The notes beneath the pieces were generated by a model. It made no database searches and was not told where the DNA came from. It worked only from the letters and a program-made list of their open reading frames with translations. The translations under genes were made by a program, and so were the position numbers. A stretch of 64,000 nucleotides of DNA from Symsagittifera roscoffensis (taxonomy: Eukaryota; Xenacoelomorpha; Acoela; Convolutidae): the NCBI RefSeq assembly GCF_963678635.1, contig NC_087065.1:41787430-41851429 (forward strand), written 5' to 3'. Shown in pieces: positions 54,757 through 64,000 of this stretch (position 1 is the stretch's first letter; each line of letters opens with the position of its first letter).

Positions 54757-55310
54757 TCGCCCAAATACTACACAGTGACGGAACGTAGAAAAAGTACCTA
54801 TTAACGACTGGCAGGCGTCAGATACCTTAATTCTACTCGTTTTTCACCATCTCGACCTTGCCAGTTAATTTTCTGGTCTGTTTAGGCCATCAGTCAAACG
54901 ACTTTTGATCAGCTTTTGTTTACATGCGAACAAAACCACATAGCTGGGTCTCGGATCCTCAGATTACGTGATTGCTGCTAAAAACACGGCTCGAGCGTCC
55001 TATTTCATTATGTTTTTGGTGACAGTTCTATATTAAATCCATTTGAGATGGATTGACCCTTTCCTCTTCCTAGCTACTCATATTCTGAAATATCAAACAA
55101 TACCGGTGTTTATTCAAAATTTTATGGCATCAGAGTTGCTAAAAAGTAAGTTTACTATAGTCCTTCACCATATGCTGTCTCTGGGGGGCCGAGCCTCCGG
55201 TTCCGTGTTTTTCCTGTAATAACGTCGTTGTTACTCCCAATTCGTGGCATGGGAGGGTACTGCTCTTCCCCACTGAAGCCTCCCTTCTCGCTAATTCCTT
55301 CCGCTAAGCG

Positions 55311-55339
55311 TCTTATCGTGCGTGATCGTCACGATAAGA
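55311..55339. other. Hairpin in terminal-repeat-like block
   Basis: Perfect 10-bp stem TCTTATCGTG/CACGATAAGA with a 9-base loop. The same hairpin is at 57,318-57,346. Sequence-unrelated hairpins with CGATT stems occupy a comparable place in the other blocks (347-374 and 43,997-44,018). Confidence 0.6.
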
Positions 55340-56089
55340 GGCTTTGTTTTTATACCGTTATCGTCCAACTGTTTTTCACTATTTTCGCTGTTGTTCTGCT
55401 TTTATCACTTTTTCTAGTCAAACTGGCCGTTTTTTGTATTTCTTAGAAATATTCGTTCGTCAATCGAAATTTTAGAAAATTTAAAATTCTCGAATAATCC
55501 GACCCTCCTTTGCAGTAATTTTTAACCACTAAGGCCTCTACTTCTATTTTTTCGTTGCGTCGGAAGGTTGCGCTGTGCCAGTGGGGCAGAATGGCACATA
55601 CTCCCCGGACAGTCCCCATCAAGGTCCCTATTGATCGCACAACACCGAGTTATCGTCCATTAGTGTTCCAATTCTCTACAAACAACCTTACAAATCGCAT
55701 TAGAAAATGAAATTTATCTACTCCACTTCAACTCACTACGTGTCACAAATGGCATCATACTACATCTCACTGCCTTTTCAACATTTTCACAAAATTTGCA
55801 CCATGAGGAGTGTCCTCCGGTTGTCCATTGTCAGGCTTATTGGATCCACTGGGGATAAACTAGCCGGCGCCTCCTTCGTAGGGGACATAAAAGTAGATGG
55901 TGTCATCAGCAATAGATTCCCATCGACTTCCCCGTCGTCGTCTTCACTAAACTGGTATTCCAGCAAGTCTCTCTCCAACGCTCCTAAGTCCATTCCACCC
56001 GACTTCTCTCCCTTTTCCTCCATAGAGAAGACTTATTGAGTTTTTTGATTCCCTTTTGATAAAAACCTCAGAAGGGACTCGGCTCAAGA

Positions 56090-56755
56090 CAATCAGTCTC
56101 ACCAGAACTAGGGCGATGAGGCTTGGGTGCTTGTTTTTTCTTTGCTGTTGCTCTCTTTGATTTGGTGGGCCGTACTCTGGATTTTGATCTTCGCTGAAGT
56201 ACTAGTGAACGGAGTTTGTGACGTTTCGAAAGTACTTTGTTGAGCAACTTCAGCTCAAGAGACGGAGGGGATGTAGTTTAGAGGGCAACAACTGTATCGA
56301 TGTCGTTTTGATTTTGTTGAGGAAAAAGTCGTTTTATCGCGTCGATGATGAGAGGTTTTGTCTTCCGTAATTTTTCAAAAATGTGAGGGGTACCGTCTCA
56401 ACGAATGTATATGATCGCAGCTATTTGATGCTGAAAATTCGTGATGATTTCAGTTAACTGCTCCGAGGAACGATTCGTATTAAAGTTTTTGGGGATGCTT
56501 TGTGGTACTTTTGTTTATCACGTCGTGCCAGAGAATGATTTCTCTGGATTTTATGGAACCGTTTCTAAGTAACCACTGCAATTTCTTGAATTTACTCACG
56601 TTGTTTGGGTTGAGGCTTAGTCCCGATTTTGCAATAGTGAATCTTCGATACTTTACCCTTCGATCATATGGTAGGTAGTCAAGGGTCTTTCTGAGGGAGC
56701 TTGCTCCAACTACAATCATGTGATCCACCAACTTGTGTCCACCCACTTGCAACAT
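56090..56755 (-). pseudogene. Short VGASSLR/SGNH-like ORF
   Basis: ATG at 56755. Readable to about 56,090 with one shift at about 56,482 and stops near 56,410 and 56,283. It has a hydrophobic strand then VGASSLR (where SGNH enzymes have VGDSLxR), a basic middle (RRVKYRRFTIAKSG), SREIILWHDVIN (strand and turn where block III lies), and a strongly basic C-terminus (RRSKSRVRPTKSKRATAKKK). I infer a degenerate SGNH-like fold with a nucleic-acid-binding tail; the activity residues are not convincing. Family remembered from nematode genomes but not named. Its start overlaps the end of the terminal-repeat-like block. Confidence 0.45.
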
Positions 56756-57743
56756 TCGCCCAAATACTACACAGTGACGGAACGTAGAAAAAGTACCTAT
56801 TAACGACTGGCAGGCGTCAGATACCTTAATTCTACTCGTTTTTCACCATCTCGACCTTGCCAGTTGATTTTCGGGTCTGTTTAGGCCATCAGTCAAACGA
56901 CTTTTGATCAGCTTTTGTTTACATGCGAACAAAACCACATAGCTGGGTCTCGGATCCTCAGATTACGTGATTGCTGCTAAAAACACGGCTCGAGCGTCCT
57001 ATTTCATTATGTTTTTGGTGACAGTTCTATATTAAATCCATTTGAGATGGATTGACCCTTTCCTCTTCCTAGCTACTCATATTCTGAAATATCAAACAAT
57101 ACCGGTGTTTATTCAAAATTTTATGGCATCAGAGTATCTAAAAAGTAAGTTTATTATAGTCCTTCACCATATGCTGTCTCTGGGTGGCCGAGCCTCCGGT
57201 TCCGTATTTTTCCTGTAATAACGTCGTTGTTACTCCCAATTCGTGGCACGGGAGGGTACTGCTCTCCACTACTTCCCCACTGAAGCCTCCCTTCTCGCTA
57301 ATTCCTTCCGCTAAGCGTCTTATCGTGCGTGATCGTCACGATAAGAGGCTTCGTTTTTATACTGTTATCGTCCAACTGTTTTTCGTTATTTTCGCTGTTG
57401 TTCTGCTTTTATCATTTTTTCTAGTCAATATTCGTTCGTCAATCGAAATTTTAGAAAATTTAAAACTCTCGAATATTCCGACCCTCTTTTGGAGTAATTT
57501 TCAACCACTAAGGCCTCTACTTCTATTTTTTCGTTGCGTCGGAAGGTTGCGCTGTGCCAGTCTGGCAGAATGGCACATACTACCCGTACAGTCCCCATCA
57601 AGGTCCCTATTGATCGCATAACACCGGGTTATCTTCAAGTAGTGTTCCAATTCTCTACAAACAACCTTACAAATCGCATTAGAAAATGAAATTTATCTAC
57701 TCCACTTCAACTCACTACGTGTCACAAATGGCATCATACTACA
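56748..57743 (-). repeat. Terminal-repeat-like block of element 2 (putative 3' LTR)
   Basis: 996 bp, TG...CA. Directly preceded, in element sense, by the stop of the accessory ORF (57,766) and a purine-rich AAAAGGCAGTGAGA. The other copy is 54,749-55,764 (1,016 bp), and a diverged one is 43,422-44,474. Because homology with 44,475-44,540 continues past the drawn edge, the boundary is provisional. No 5-bp target duplication could be checked because the 5' LTR lies outside the window. Confidence 0.45.
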
Positions 57744-57765
57744 TCTCACTGCCTTTTCAACATTT

Positions 57766-58269
57766 TCACAAAATTTGCACCATGAGGAGTGTCTTCCGGT
57801 TCTCCATTGTCAGGCTTATTGGATCCACTGGGGATAAACTAGCCGGCGCCTCCTTCGTAGAGGACATGAAAGTAGATGGTGTCATCAGCAATAGATTCCC
57901 ATCGACTTCCCCGTCGTCGTCTTCACTAAACTGGTATTCCAGCAAGTCTCTCTCTAACGCTCCTAAGTCCATTCCACCCGACTTCTCTCCCTTTTCCTCC
58001 ATATGATCATCATCATGATCCATCAGTTCGTCATCATTGGGATCTGGTTTTGGTCCAGGTCCCGAAGGGCCTTGTCGCATATCTATGACCGAGTCCGGCC
58101 GCGCCGGTACGGTCAGCTCCCCTGCGTGATAGAACAATTCGTCATTTACCAGGAATTCTACCGACTCCTCGCCAAATGGCGCCAGATCATCGATCGTTAT
58201 GTACGTGCCTCCTCTGCACTCCTTTGCTACTTCCAATATCAACACTTTCACTTCTCCTGACCGCTTCAA
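57766..58269 (-). pseudogene. Accessory region end, element 2
   Basis: 167 open codons. Starts with a globular part (VKVLILEVAKE, DDLAPFGEESVEFLV), then a very acidic DDELMDHDDDH tract and a GGMDLGALERDLLEYQFSEDD block. Homologous to 5707-4730 of the left element but ending at the terminal repeat without the further 2.7 kb seen there. The first part of this frame's C-terminus is duplicated in 55,765-56,031. Confidence 0.55.
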
Positions 58270-59477
58270 TCATGACAAATCCTCTGCGGGTGTATACACA
58301 TCGTTCCACACGTCGACCGGGACCTCTGGTCTACTGGAAGGTGGCGCCTTGATTTTCTTTCGGCTCCAAGCATCTGGGATGTGAAGTCGAATGTATGCAT
58401 GGCCGCAGCCTTCCAACTGATGAAGCGCGGCTCCATCCCTCCACTCCATTTCAGCATTCTTTCTTCTGCATCACGAGCCACTCCGATGCGAGGGGCAATG
58501 GCAGGAGATGTGACTCCCAACAACATCTCACTTATCGGTGGGTATCGAGGACATTGATACGGCAGCCGCCTGGACCCGGAAAGCCACGCTTGCTGGTTCC
58601 CTTTGACGTGTGCATAGGCTTCCGGCCAAAGTGAGACCCGCATCGCCTCTCCTGAATCCTTCACCACTGGTCGCAGATTCCAAAGCTACGGATTGAACTG
58701 GACATGGGAAAGGTCCTCGCGGCCCATTCGGCACTTAAAATTATTGTTGAAGTCCATCAACATCCAACCTGGCTCCGCTATTCTTCCAAATAGCCTGTCG
58801 TCGCTAGCCAACCCTCTCAGCTCCTTCTGCTCCACCCAATTCAGCACGGAGCAATCCACCACCGAGACTAAATTGACATACAACACTGAGATCCTGTATG
58901 CCTTCACTTGTACATCCGGGATTACAAATGACACCACGGGTCCGTACACCACCGTGACGAACTCACTCAGTCCATGGACTAGAGCCAGCGGATCAATCCG
59001 CATCATCACGGCCAGATCTGTTAGCAAGGGCATGCCACAATACTGCTTGCATTCACTTGCTCCCGTTGCCACCTTATCTTCTCCTGTGAAACTCCTGTTC
59101 TGCTGCAGGAGATATTGCAGCAAAAGGATCCTCCAATCCTTCATCTTCCTGAACGAGGCGGTTTCCAACTGCGCTTTGAATTCACGACTCGCTCCCTTAA
59201 GTTGTTCGGGGTAGCGTAATAGCACGAGCAAATCGCCCAGCCGACCATACGTCATCGCGATCAGTGTAAGTAGTCCATCCAACCTCAGGTCCGCTAACGC
59301 TTGGGTGAAGAGGTTTGCAGGTCCTTTCACAAAGTTCTCGTGACCAAACGTCACGTACAGTGCTAGCACCAGACCGATCGATAGTTTCCGGATGTCCTTA
59401 ACAAAGCTCGCGATCAGATTCCGGGAGGCCCTTGGGTAACACGTCGACAGGAAGGATGGCGTCCATCCCACTCCCAT
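58266..59477 (-). pseudogene. Accessory conserved helical domain, element 2
   Basis: 59477-58686 (263 codons) followed by 58667-58266 (133) after a short frame break near 58,680. Homologous to 6513-5641 in block order: YPEQLK, LLLQYLLQQNR, GMPLLTDL, FVTVVYGP, VSVVDCSVLNWVEQ, NLRPVVKD. The N-terminal 90 residues (GVGWTPSFLS...) are preserved here but broken in the left element. Function unknown. Confidence 0.6.
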
Positions 59478-59495
59478 TCCACCCAGGATATCGTC

Positions 59496-60960
59496 TTATC
59501 GCTCATATTGTGCCCTCGTGGCCAAAATATCTGCCTGGAATTTATCCAATGACATCGTGTTCACACCATGCATAAATTGTAACATCATGCCCTCGGCTAA
59601 CTCCCTCTCGTTTAACAAGTTTTTCAGGTAAGCGTGTATCTCTTTGATCACCGCCGGTGCATGTTCGAACGCGTCTTCTCCCAAGGTACACAATCTTAGT
59701 GACAAATACAACCATGAGTTGGTGTGTGGCTTCGTCCGCAAAGCCAGCGCCTTGCGATCCTCTTCCGTCAATGTCATATTTTTTCTGACTGTCATCCCTT
59801 GCTCATTTTCCGCGTAATCCATTTGCCTGAACCAGAGGTCATTGGCCACCTGTTGTACCAACAGGTGATCATCATCTATACCTGGCCTCAACTTCAGCAA
59901 CCTGGCGAAATTGGACAGCTCCAACGCCAGGACTTCCTCCAGCGCCAACCGATTTGTGCTGCAATCCTTGAGTCCCTGGATAGCTTTGGAAATGTCAGCC
60001 CAGAAGGCAGGAAAGCTCCGAGCGGGGTGGGTAGTAGTTGTTAAGGTCCACCATCCTCTTCGGCGCAGGTATTATCACATTGAATCGTCCCTCCGCGTAA
60101 GTTGTGACCATCGTGTACACAAACTGTAGGGGTTTTGGCAATGCGGCATATCCCGGTGATAACACAAAGATGACCTTCACCACATTCTTGGTGATGTTTC
60201 GCTGCACTGATGCCTCCACTTCGGTCATGGCTGAGAGCAGCGTCACTATAGCTTCTCCTATAACTTAATTGCTCGGGATTGATCCATCAGTCAGACGGGA
60301 CAACAACCCTCTTCTCTGCAAGTGGTCATACGAGCCGGCAATCACAATCACCTGAGGCTCCATACTGACCGTTTTTCGCACGCTTATCGTCATGCCTGCT
60401 GATTGCCCCCAGTCTAACTTAGGCGCCGCCAAGAAGATCACATCCGGCCAAAAGATAGAACGGGGCGTATAGAGGTAGTCTGAACTGGTAATTATTAGAT
60501 ACTTAGCCTCCTTTATATCCAAAGGACCATAGGCAGCAAACAGGCCGCAAACAGGCTGTCACCCACTGGTGCCTTCAGCCCCTCATATCTCCTATCGTCC
60601 CCTTCCTCCGAGGTCGCTCGGGGATAGTCTCTCGAGTACTCATCAGGCGCCTCCTGCCGGGTAGCTTGGAGAACTGCCTATACATCTTGTGGTGTTTGTT
60701 ATTGGACTTATTCTCTGCCAGAAATTTGCCCTTCCGAGCAGGTGGTGTCAATTCCCTGGCTCTCCGACGGACGTTCGTAAGAGATCGGATGTTCAAGGGC
60801 CCAAAGGTGTTGTCCTGAGGCAATCCATCCAGGTCCACGAACCTGAGCGTAGTCGCGGAGCTAAACTGCTCCTGTTCTGCCAACAGCCAGTCTACGCCCG
60901 GTATTCGATACAACCTCGTCACTTTGAGACCATCTCCACCGATCATCCAGCGATTTTGCC
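59496..60960 (-). pseudogene. Accessory second alpha/beta domain, element 2
   Basis: 60946-60575, then (shifted) 60522-60265 and 60246-59995 in one frame with a stop at 60,265, then 59948-59496. Blocks LRFVDLDGLP, LIITSSDYLYTPRSIFWPDVIFLAA, VIVIAGSYDHL and VFVLSPGYAALP match 8075-7164. 59948-59496 preserves ELSNFARLLKLRPGIDDDH and the IHAYL helix. The SGNH and macro parts found upstream in the left element are absent: integrase is joined directly at about 60,960. Confidence 0.6.
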
Positions 60961-61918
60961 TCTCGACTAGGCCATTCGTTTGTGGGTGTAGATGGTCGAG
61001 TGGGCCTGTGCCACCTGCGAACTTTTCATTAACTCCTTCGTTAGATCGCCCACAAATGCTTTGCCATTATCCGATTGGAATGTGATGGGGCAGCATTATC
61101 AAGTGATCGCATGTTTCTTTCGCTGATGCTGTCATGCAGGGGGCTGCCTCTGCATATTTCGTAAAATGATCAATCAATACCAGCACCTGATTGTAGCCCG
61201 TGGCTGTCATGCATATCTTCTGGTGATCAATTTGCACTACTTCGATGAATCCCGATGACTCTATTGATTGCAGAGGGAATCTTAGTTTCCTGGGATCTTA
61301 CGCCTGTTGATACAACAAGCATGCAGAGATCCATTTTTCACAAGCCTTCTTCAAACCAGGCCATTCGAATCGTTTCTGTATCCTGTTGTACACTTTGTCC
61401 ACGCCTTGATGGCCCATCTGGTCATGTGAACGAAAGAGCAATTCGGTCTGATATAACTGTGGTAACACTAATGAATTATACTTGTAAAGCAACTTGTCTT
61501 CTTCCTTGCGTTTACAGGCTACGATCCCGTCTCTGTTCAGGTACAACAGATCTTTTCTCTTTATGTAAAATTGCTTCAAAATTTTATAGCTGTCTTCCTC
61601 CAAATCCCCTTTGTCAGGTGCCCCGTTCTCGACCCATATTTTCAGGTTGCTCGTCATTATGTCATTTCGTTGAGCTCTTAGGAGGTCCGACAGCCGGTAT
61701 CTGGCTTTCAGATACGTCTTTACTACGTTTAACAGCCCGCTCATTGTCTCCGGAGCCTGAGCATCGTCCATCAACTTGACGTACCATATCTTTTTCAAAG
61801 GTGTTGCTTCCTGCACAGATGGCTCCAGATTGGTACGGACGACCGTACCATCTGGCAGTAATCTGGTTGGGCGTTTCGACACAGCAATCAGTTCAAGCTC
61901 CTCTTTGGCATTGTCCAC
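60961..61918 (-). pseudogene. Ty3-like integrase, truncated and fused (element 2)
   Basis: 61918-61298 carries the pre-integrase globular part and zinc-binding region (HDQMGHQGVDKVY, ending SACLLYQQA). 61,297-60,961 reads, with breaks, QIDHQKIC (first Asp), FQSDNG-type sequence at about 61,080 (second Asp) and GLVERQN (Glu), then abruptly becomes the accessory domain (RWMIGGDGLK). A 30-base loss near 61,096 removes part of the core. About 70-80% similar to copies A-C. Confidence 0.8.
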
Positions 61919-62805
61919 TACAATGCCCTCCTCATCAGAGGTATACCTGTCTCTCTGTCCGGGTCCTGATGCATTTCCCGGTCAGCCCGTGCTGTTTCCA
62001 CTCCACCAACAAGGAATGAATTGCAATCTACAAAACATCCGAATTGGAAGTAGTCTCCGATGTGTTTTCCCACGACTGGGACCCCGAGTGGGTAGGGGGC
62101 ACATCACTCGAGCCGATGGATTCCACATCATTAATTTACGATTTGTCTGTGATGTTTCTCAACTCCCAGACAAAACTTTGTCTGTTGGTCGCTTTGAATC
62201 CGGCTCCCCGGACAACATTCTGCCTTTTGGCTGTCCGAAAATTGTCTCCCCGAACAATTCATCCTGCACGAATTCGAAAGTGCCTGACTCCCCGGACATT
62301 GTCTTGTCCCCGGATGAACAATTCAAGCTCGGTTCGTACTCTTCCCTGCATCCGTAAATTGTACTTTTCTCGTGAAGCTGGATTTTGACCTGACCCTGAT
62401 TTCTTCAGTGGCTTGGACCTGGGTCGGTTTCCCACGTTCTGTGAACGAGGTCCTCAACAAGACATCCTTCGGCCTTGAGGTCACCAGCTGGTTCACTATC
62501 GACCGGCAATCCCGTTCCACATCGCGACTGCGAATAGTCGATTGCCTCTTCTCTGTTCTCTCAGTGACGGTCAACCGTTGGACGGTCTCCATCCACTCAC
62601 GATCATTTCTGTCGACCTCTCTATCCAGCAAGTCACGGAGCTTCCCCATGACGTCCGGCGCCACGTTCACTGTCCTATTTAGCAGGGCTATGCTCTTAAT
62701 ACCCAGCCTGGCAAGCTCTTGCTGCACCTGATTGGATCGGACTAGCAGATCCAAGGGGACAGGATCACCCCTGGCCAATACCTTTGTTTCGGCGGTAGTC
62801 TCCAC
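61919..62805 (-). pseudogene. RNase H-integrase linker with SGE motifs (element 2)
   Basis: 62805-62323 (160 codons; DPVPLDLLVRSNQVQQEL, KRQSTIRSRDVERDC) then a shifted acidic part to 61,919. The SGE motif recurs (MSGES, LSGEP) even though flanking residues differ from copies A and C; its DNA is again CTCCCCGGACA on the plus strand (62,203, 62,287, variants at 62,245 and 62,307). Confidence 0.6.
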
Positions 62806-62838
62806 TGGAAGTTCAAGGTGTCCTGGTATGGGGTGCCC

Positions 62839-64000
62839 TTACTTGTCCAGCCACCTGGTGAGTGGTATTTTATCGTAGGTTTCCTTATCTAGAAATGAAA
62901 ATCCGTCTTTGACTTCTGCCTGATTGGCCTGCTTCTCTTCTAGGCGCTCATAGAACTCTGTCTTCTTACTGAGGCTATCAGCATTCTGGTACCTGTCACG
63001 GGTACGGTGCTCTATGATCATGTGGTATCCATCGAGGCGCACGATCCAATATAACTTTGGTCTATCGAATAGGTTTTCAGCCAGGCAAGGGCACGATTAT
63101 CCACTCGCAACTTGAAGGGAGCACTCCCCAAGTAGGCCCTGTCTTTTTCCACGAAATTGATCACAGCGACTATTTCCGCTTTTGGTGCGCCGTACTTCAT
63201 CTCAGTATCGCTCAGGACCTTACTTCCGTAGGCTATCGGACGGAGAACCGTTCTCCCATTCCACTCTTGCTCCTGGTGAAGTACGCCTGATATCGCAACT
63301 ACTGATGCATCCGTGTCTAACACAAACATCCCCTTCTCTGTTGGCATGCCGAGGACCGGTGCCTCGCAAAGTTCACGTTTAATGTTTTCAAATGAAACTT
63401 GTGCCTCATCAGTCCAAATGAATTTTTTGCCTTTATTTCTCATCAACTGCTGCATGGGGTATATCTTATCGGCGTATCCCTTGACGAACTCCCGATAATA
63501 TTTAGCAAACCCCAAAAAGCTCATCAGTTGCGTATCTGTTTTGGGTGCCTTCCAGGTCAAGATCGTTTCGACCGCTTCGGGATCCAGTCTCACTCCATGC
63601 TTATCCACCAGGCGGCCCAGATATTTTATGGAGTCTCTGGGGATTTCACACTTTGAGTGTTTACACTTCAGGGCCGCCTGCTTCATGCAAGTAAACACCT
63701 CATCCAACCCCTCTATGTGGTCCTCCAGGGTTCGTGATGCTATCACGACGTCATCGACATAACACATGATGAGGTTCCCGTATTTCTTTGTCACACTCGT
63801 GAGTGCCTGGGCCATCATTCGCTGGAATGTGGCCATCGCGTTGCACAATCCGAACGGCATCCTCTTCCACTGGAACAATCCCAGCTCGCATGCGAAGCCC
63901 GTTTTCTCACGATCTTGCTTTCGGAGTGGCACTTGCCAGAACGCCGAGCCCAAATCTAACGTCGTGAAGAACTTCGCCTCCCCCAGCTTGGAAAGGCTCT
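62839..64000 (-). pseudogene. Ty3-like RT and RNase H, partial (element 2)
   Basis: Open from the right window edge to 63,018. Motif A (FFTTLDLGSAFWQVPL), PFGLCNAMATFQRMM (motif B, canonical PFG) and MCYVDDVVIA (motif C) are intact. Connection and RNase H follow with VLDTDASVVAISG, YGSKVLSDTEMKYG and RVDNRALAWLK. A small deletion after DQSYIG shifts the frame into 63042-62839, which completes RNase H (HMIIEHR, DSLSKK). This is the best preserved RT in the window. The N-terminus lies beyond position 64,000. Confidence 0.9.

Larger units (their letters stand above)
54316..56031 (-). repeat. Direct repeat, first copy (2-kb tandem duplication)
   Basis: Matches 56,315-58,006 at about 97%, offset 1,999 at the left and 1,979 at the right. 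It contains a partial SGNH-like ORF (54756-54481), terminal-repeat-like sequence (54,749-55,764, TG...CA) and 267 bp of the accessory ORF end. It is cut on the left at 54,316 by the LINE and on the right at 56,031. Confidence 0.88.
56032..58006 (-). repeat. Direct repeat, second copy, and unique left end
   Basis: 56,315-58,006 is the second copy of the tandem duplication. 56,032-56,314 precedes it and encodes the C-terminus of the short ORF, lost from the first copy. The unit therefore appears to be 56,032 to about 58,006, with the join at 56,031/56,032. Its right end is continuous with the accessory region of element 2. Confidence 0.8.

Noticed and set aside
54749-57743. A firm call of paired LTRs of one element at 54.7-55.8 and 56.7-57.7 kb
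   Set aside because: The two copies share flanking sequence on both sides (short ORF and accessory end), so they come from a tandem duplication and are not the two LTRs of one insertion.

Overview
Kind of sequence. The window is repeat-dense eukaryotic DNA with no intact single-copy host gene that I could recognise. Almost everything readable lies on the minus strand and consists of decayed reverse-transcribing elements: Ty3/gypsy-like, BEL/Pao, Ty1/copia-like and one non-LTR LINE. The host is a metazoan. A nematode is my best guess, because the Ty3-like proteins and the short VGASSLR-type ORF resemble families I associate with Caenorhabditis-like worms; this is an impression and was not tested.

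Layout, left to right. (1) 1-1138: a terminal-repeat-like block, copied again at 43.96-44.79 kb. (2) 1.5-10.3 kb: a long, broken accessory coding region downstream of a Ty3-like pol. It starts with a coiled coil, has an SGNH/GDSL-type hydrolase domain (GDSL, GG, GTNN and DGIH blocks all visible), then several unrecognised domains. (3) 10.7-11.1 kb: a hidden macro-domain-like ORF, broken by a 34-base duplication. (4) 11.2-17.56 kb: copy C of the Ty3-like gag-pol. (5) 17.56-26.83 kb: copy A, ending in a 2.5-kb leader with a minisatellite. (6) 26.84-43.34 kb: copy B, about 99% identical to A, with its leader interrupted by a BEL/Pao element (32,386-41,088). The BEL element has 484-bp LTRs, a 5-bp GCAAG target duplication, a clear primer-binding site and a polypurine tract. 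Its empty site is preserved in copy A. (7) 43.42-44.79 kb: a second terminal-repeat-like block. (8) 44.8-50.5 kb: a degraded copia-like element with a duplicated integrase tail. (9) 50.44-51.3 kb: CCGCTCAAA satellite, a tRNA-Arg-like sequence and C/G homopolymer tracts. (10) 51.5-54.3 kb: a LINE lacking its endonuclease. (11) 54.3-58.0 kb: a roughly 2-kb tandem duplication holding terminal-repeat-like sequence and a short SGNH-like ORF. (12) 57.8-64.0 kb: a diverged second Ty3-like element (element 2), whose integrase is fused to the middle of the same accessory region; it runs off the right edge.

How it fits together. In element order (right to left), the Ty3-like family reads: leader, gag, aspartic protease, RT, RNase H, SGE-rich linker, zinc-binding integrase with GPF tail, acidic tail, macro domain, coiled coil, SGNH hydrolase, further accessory domains, terminal repeat. 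Copies C, A and B look like rearranged gag-pol units of this one plan. The most interesting content is the pairing of a macro (ADP-ribose-binding) fold with an SGNH hydrolase in an LTR retrotransposon. Next are a piece of a trypsin-like protease inside the BEL element and a tRNA-like segment inside its LTRs. Every copy carries stops or frameshifts, so all coding calls are pseudogenes or remnants and the functions given are those of the ancestral proteins.
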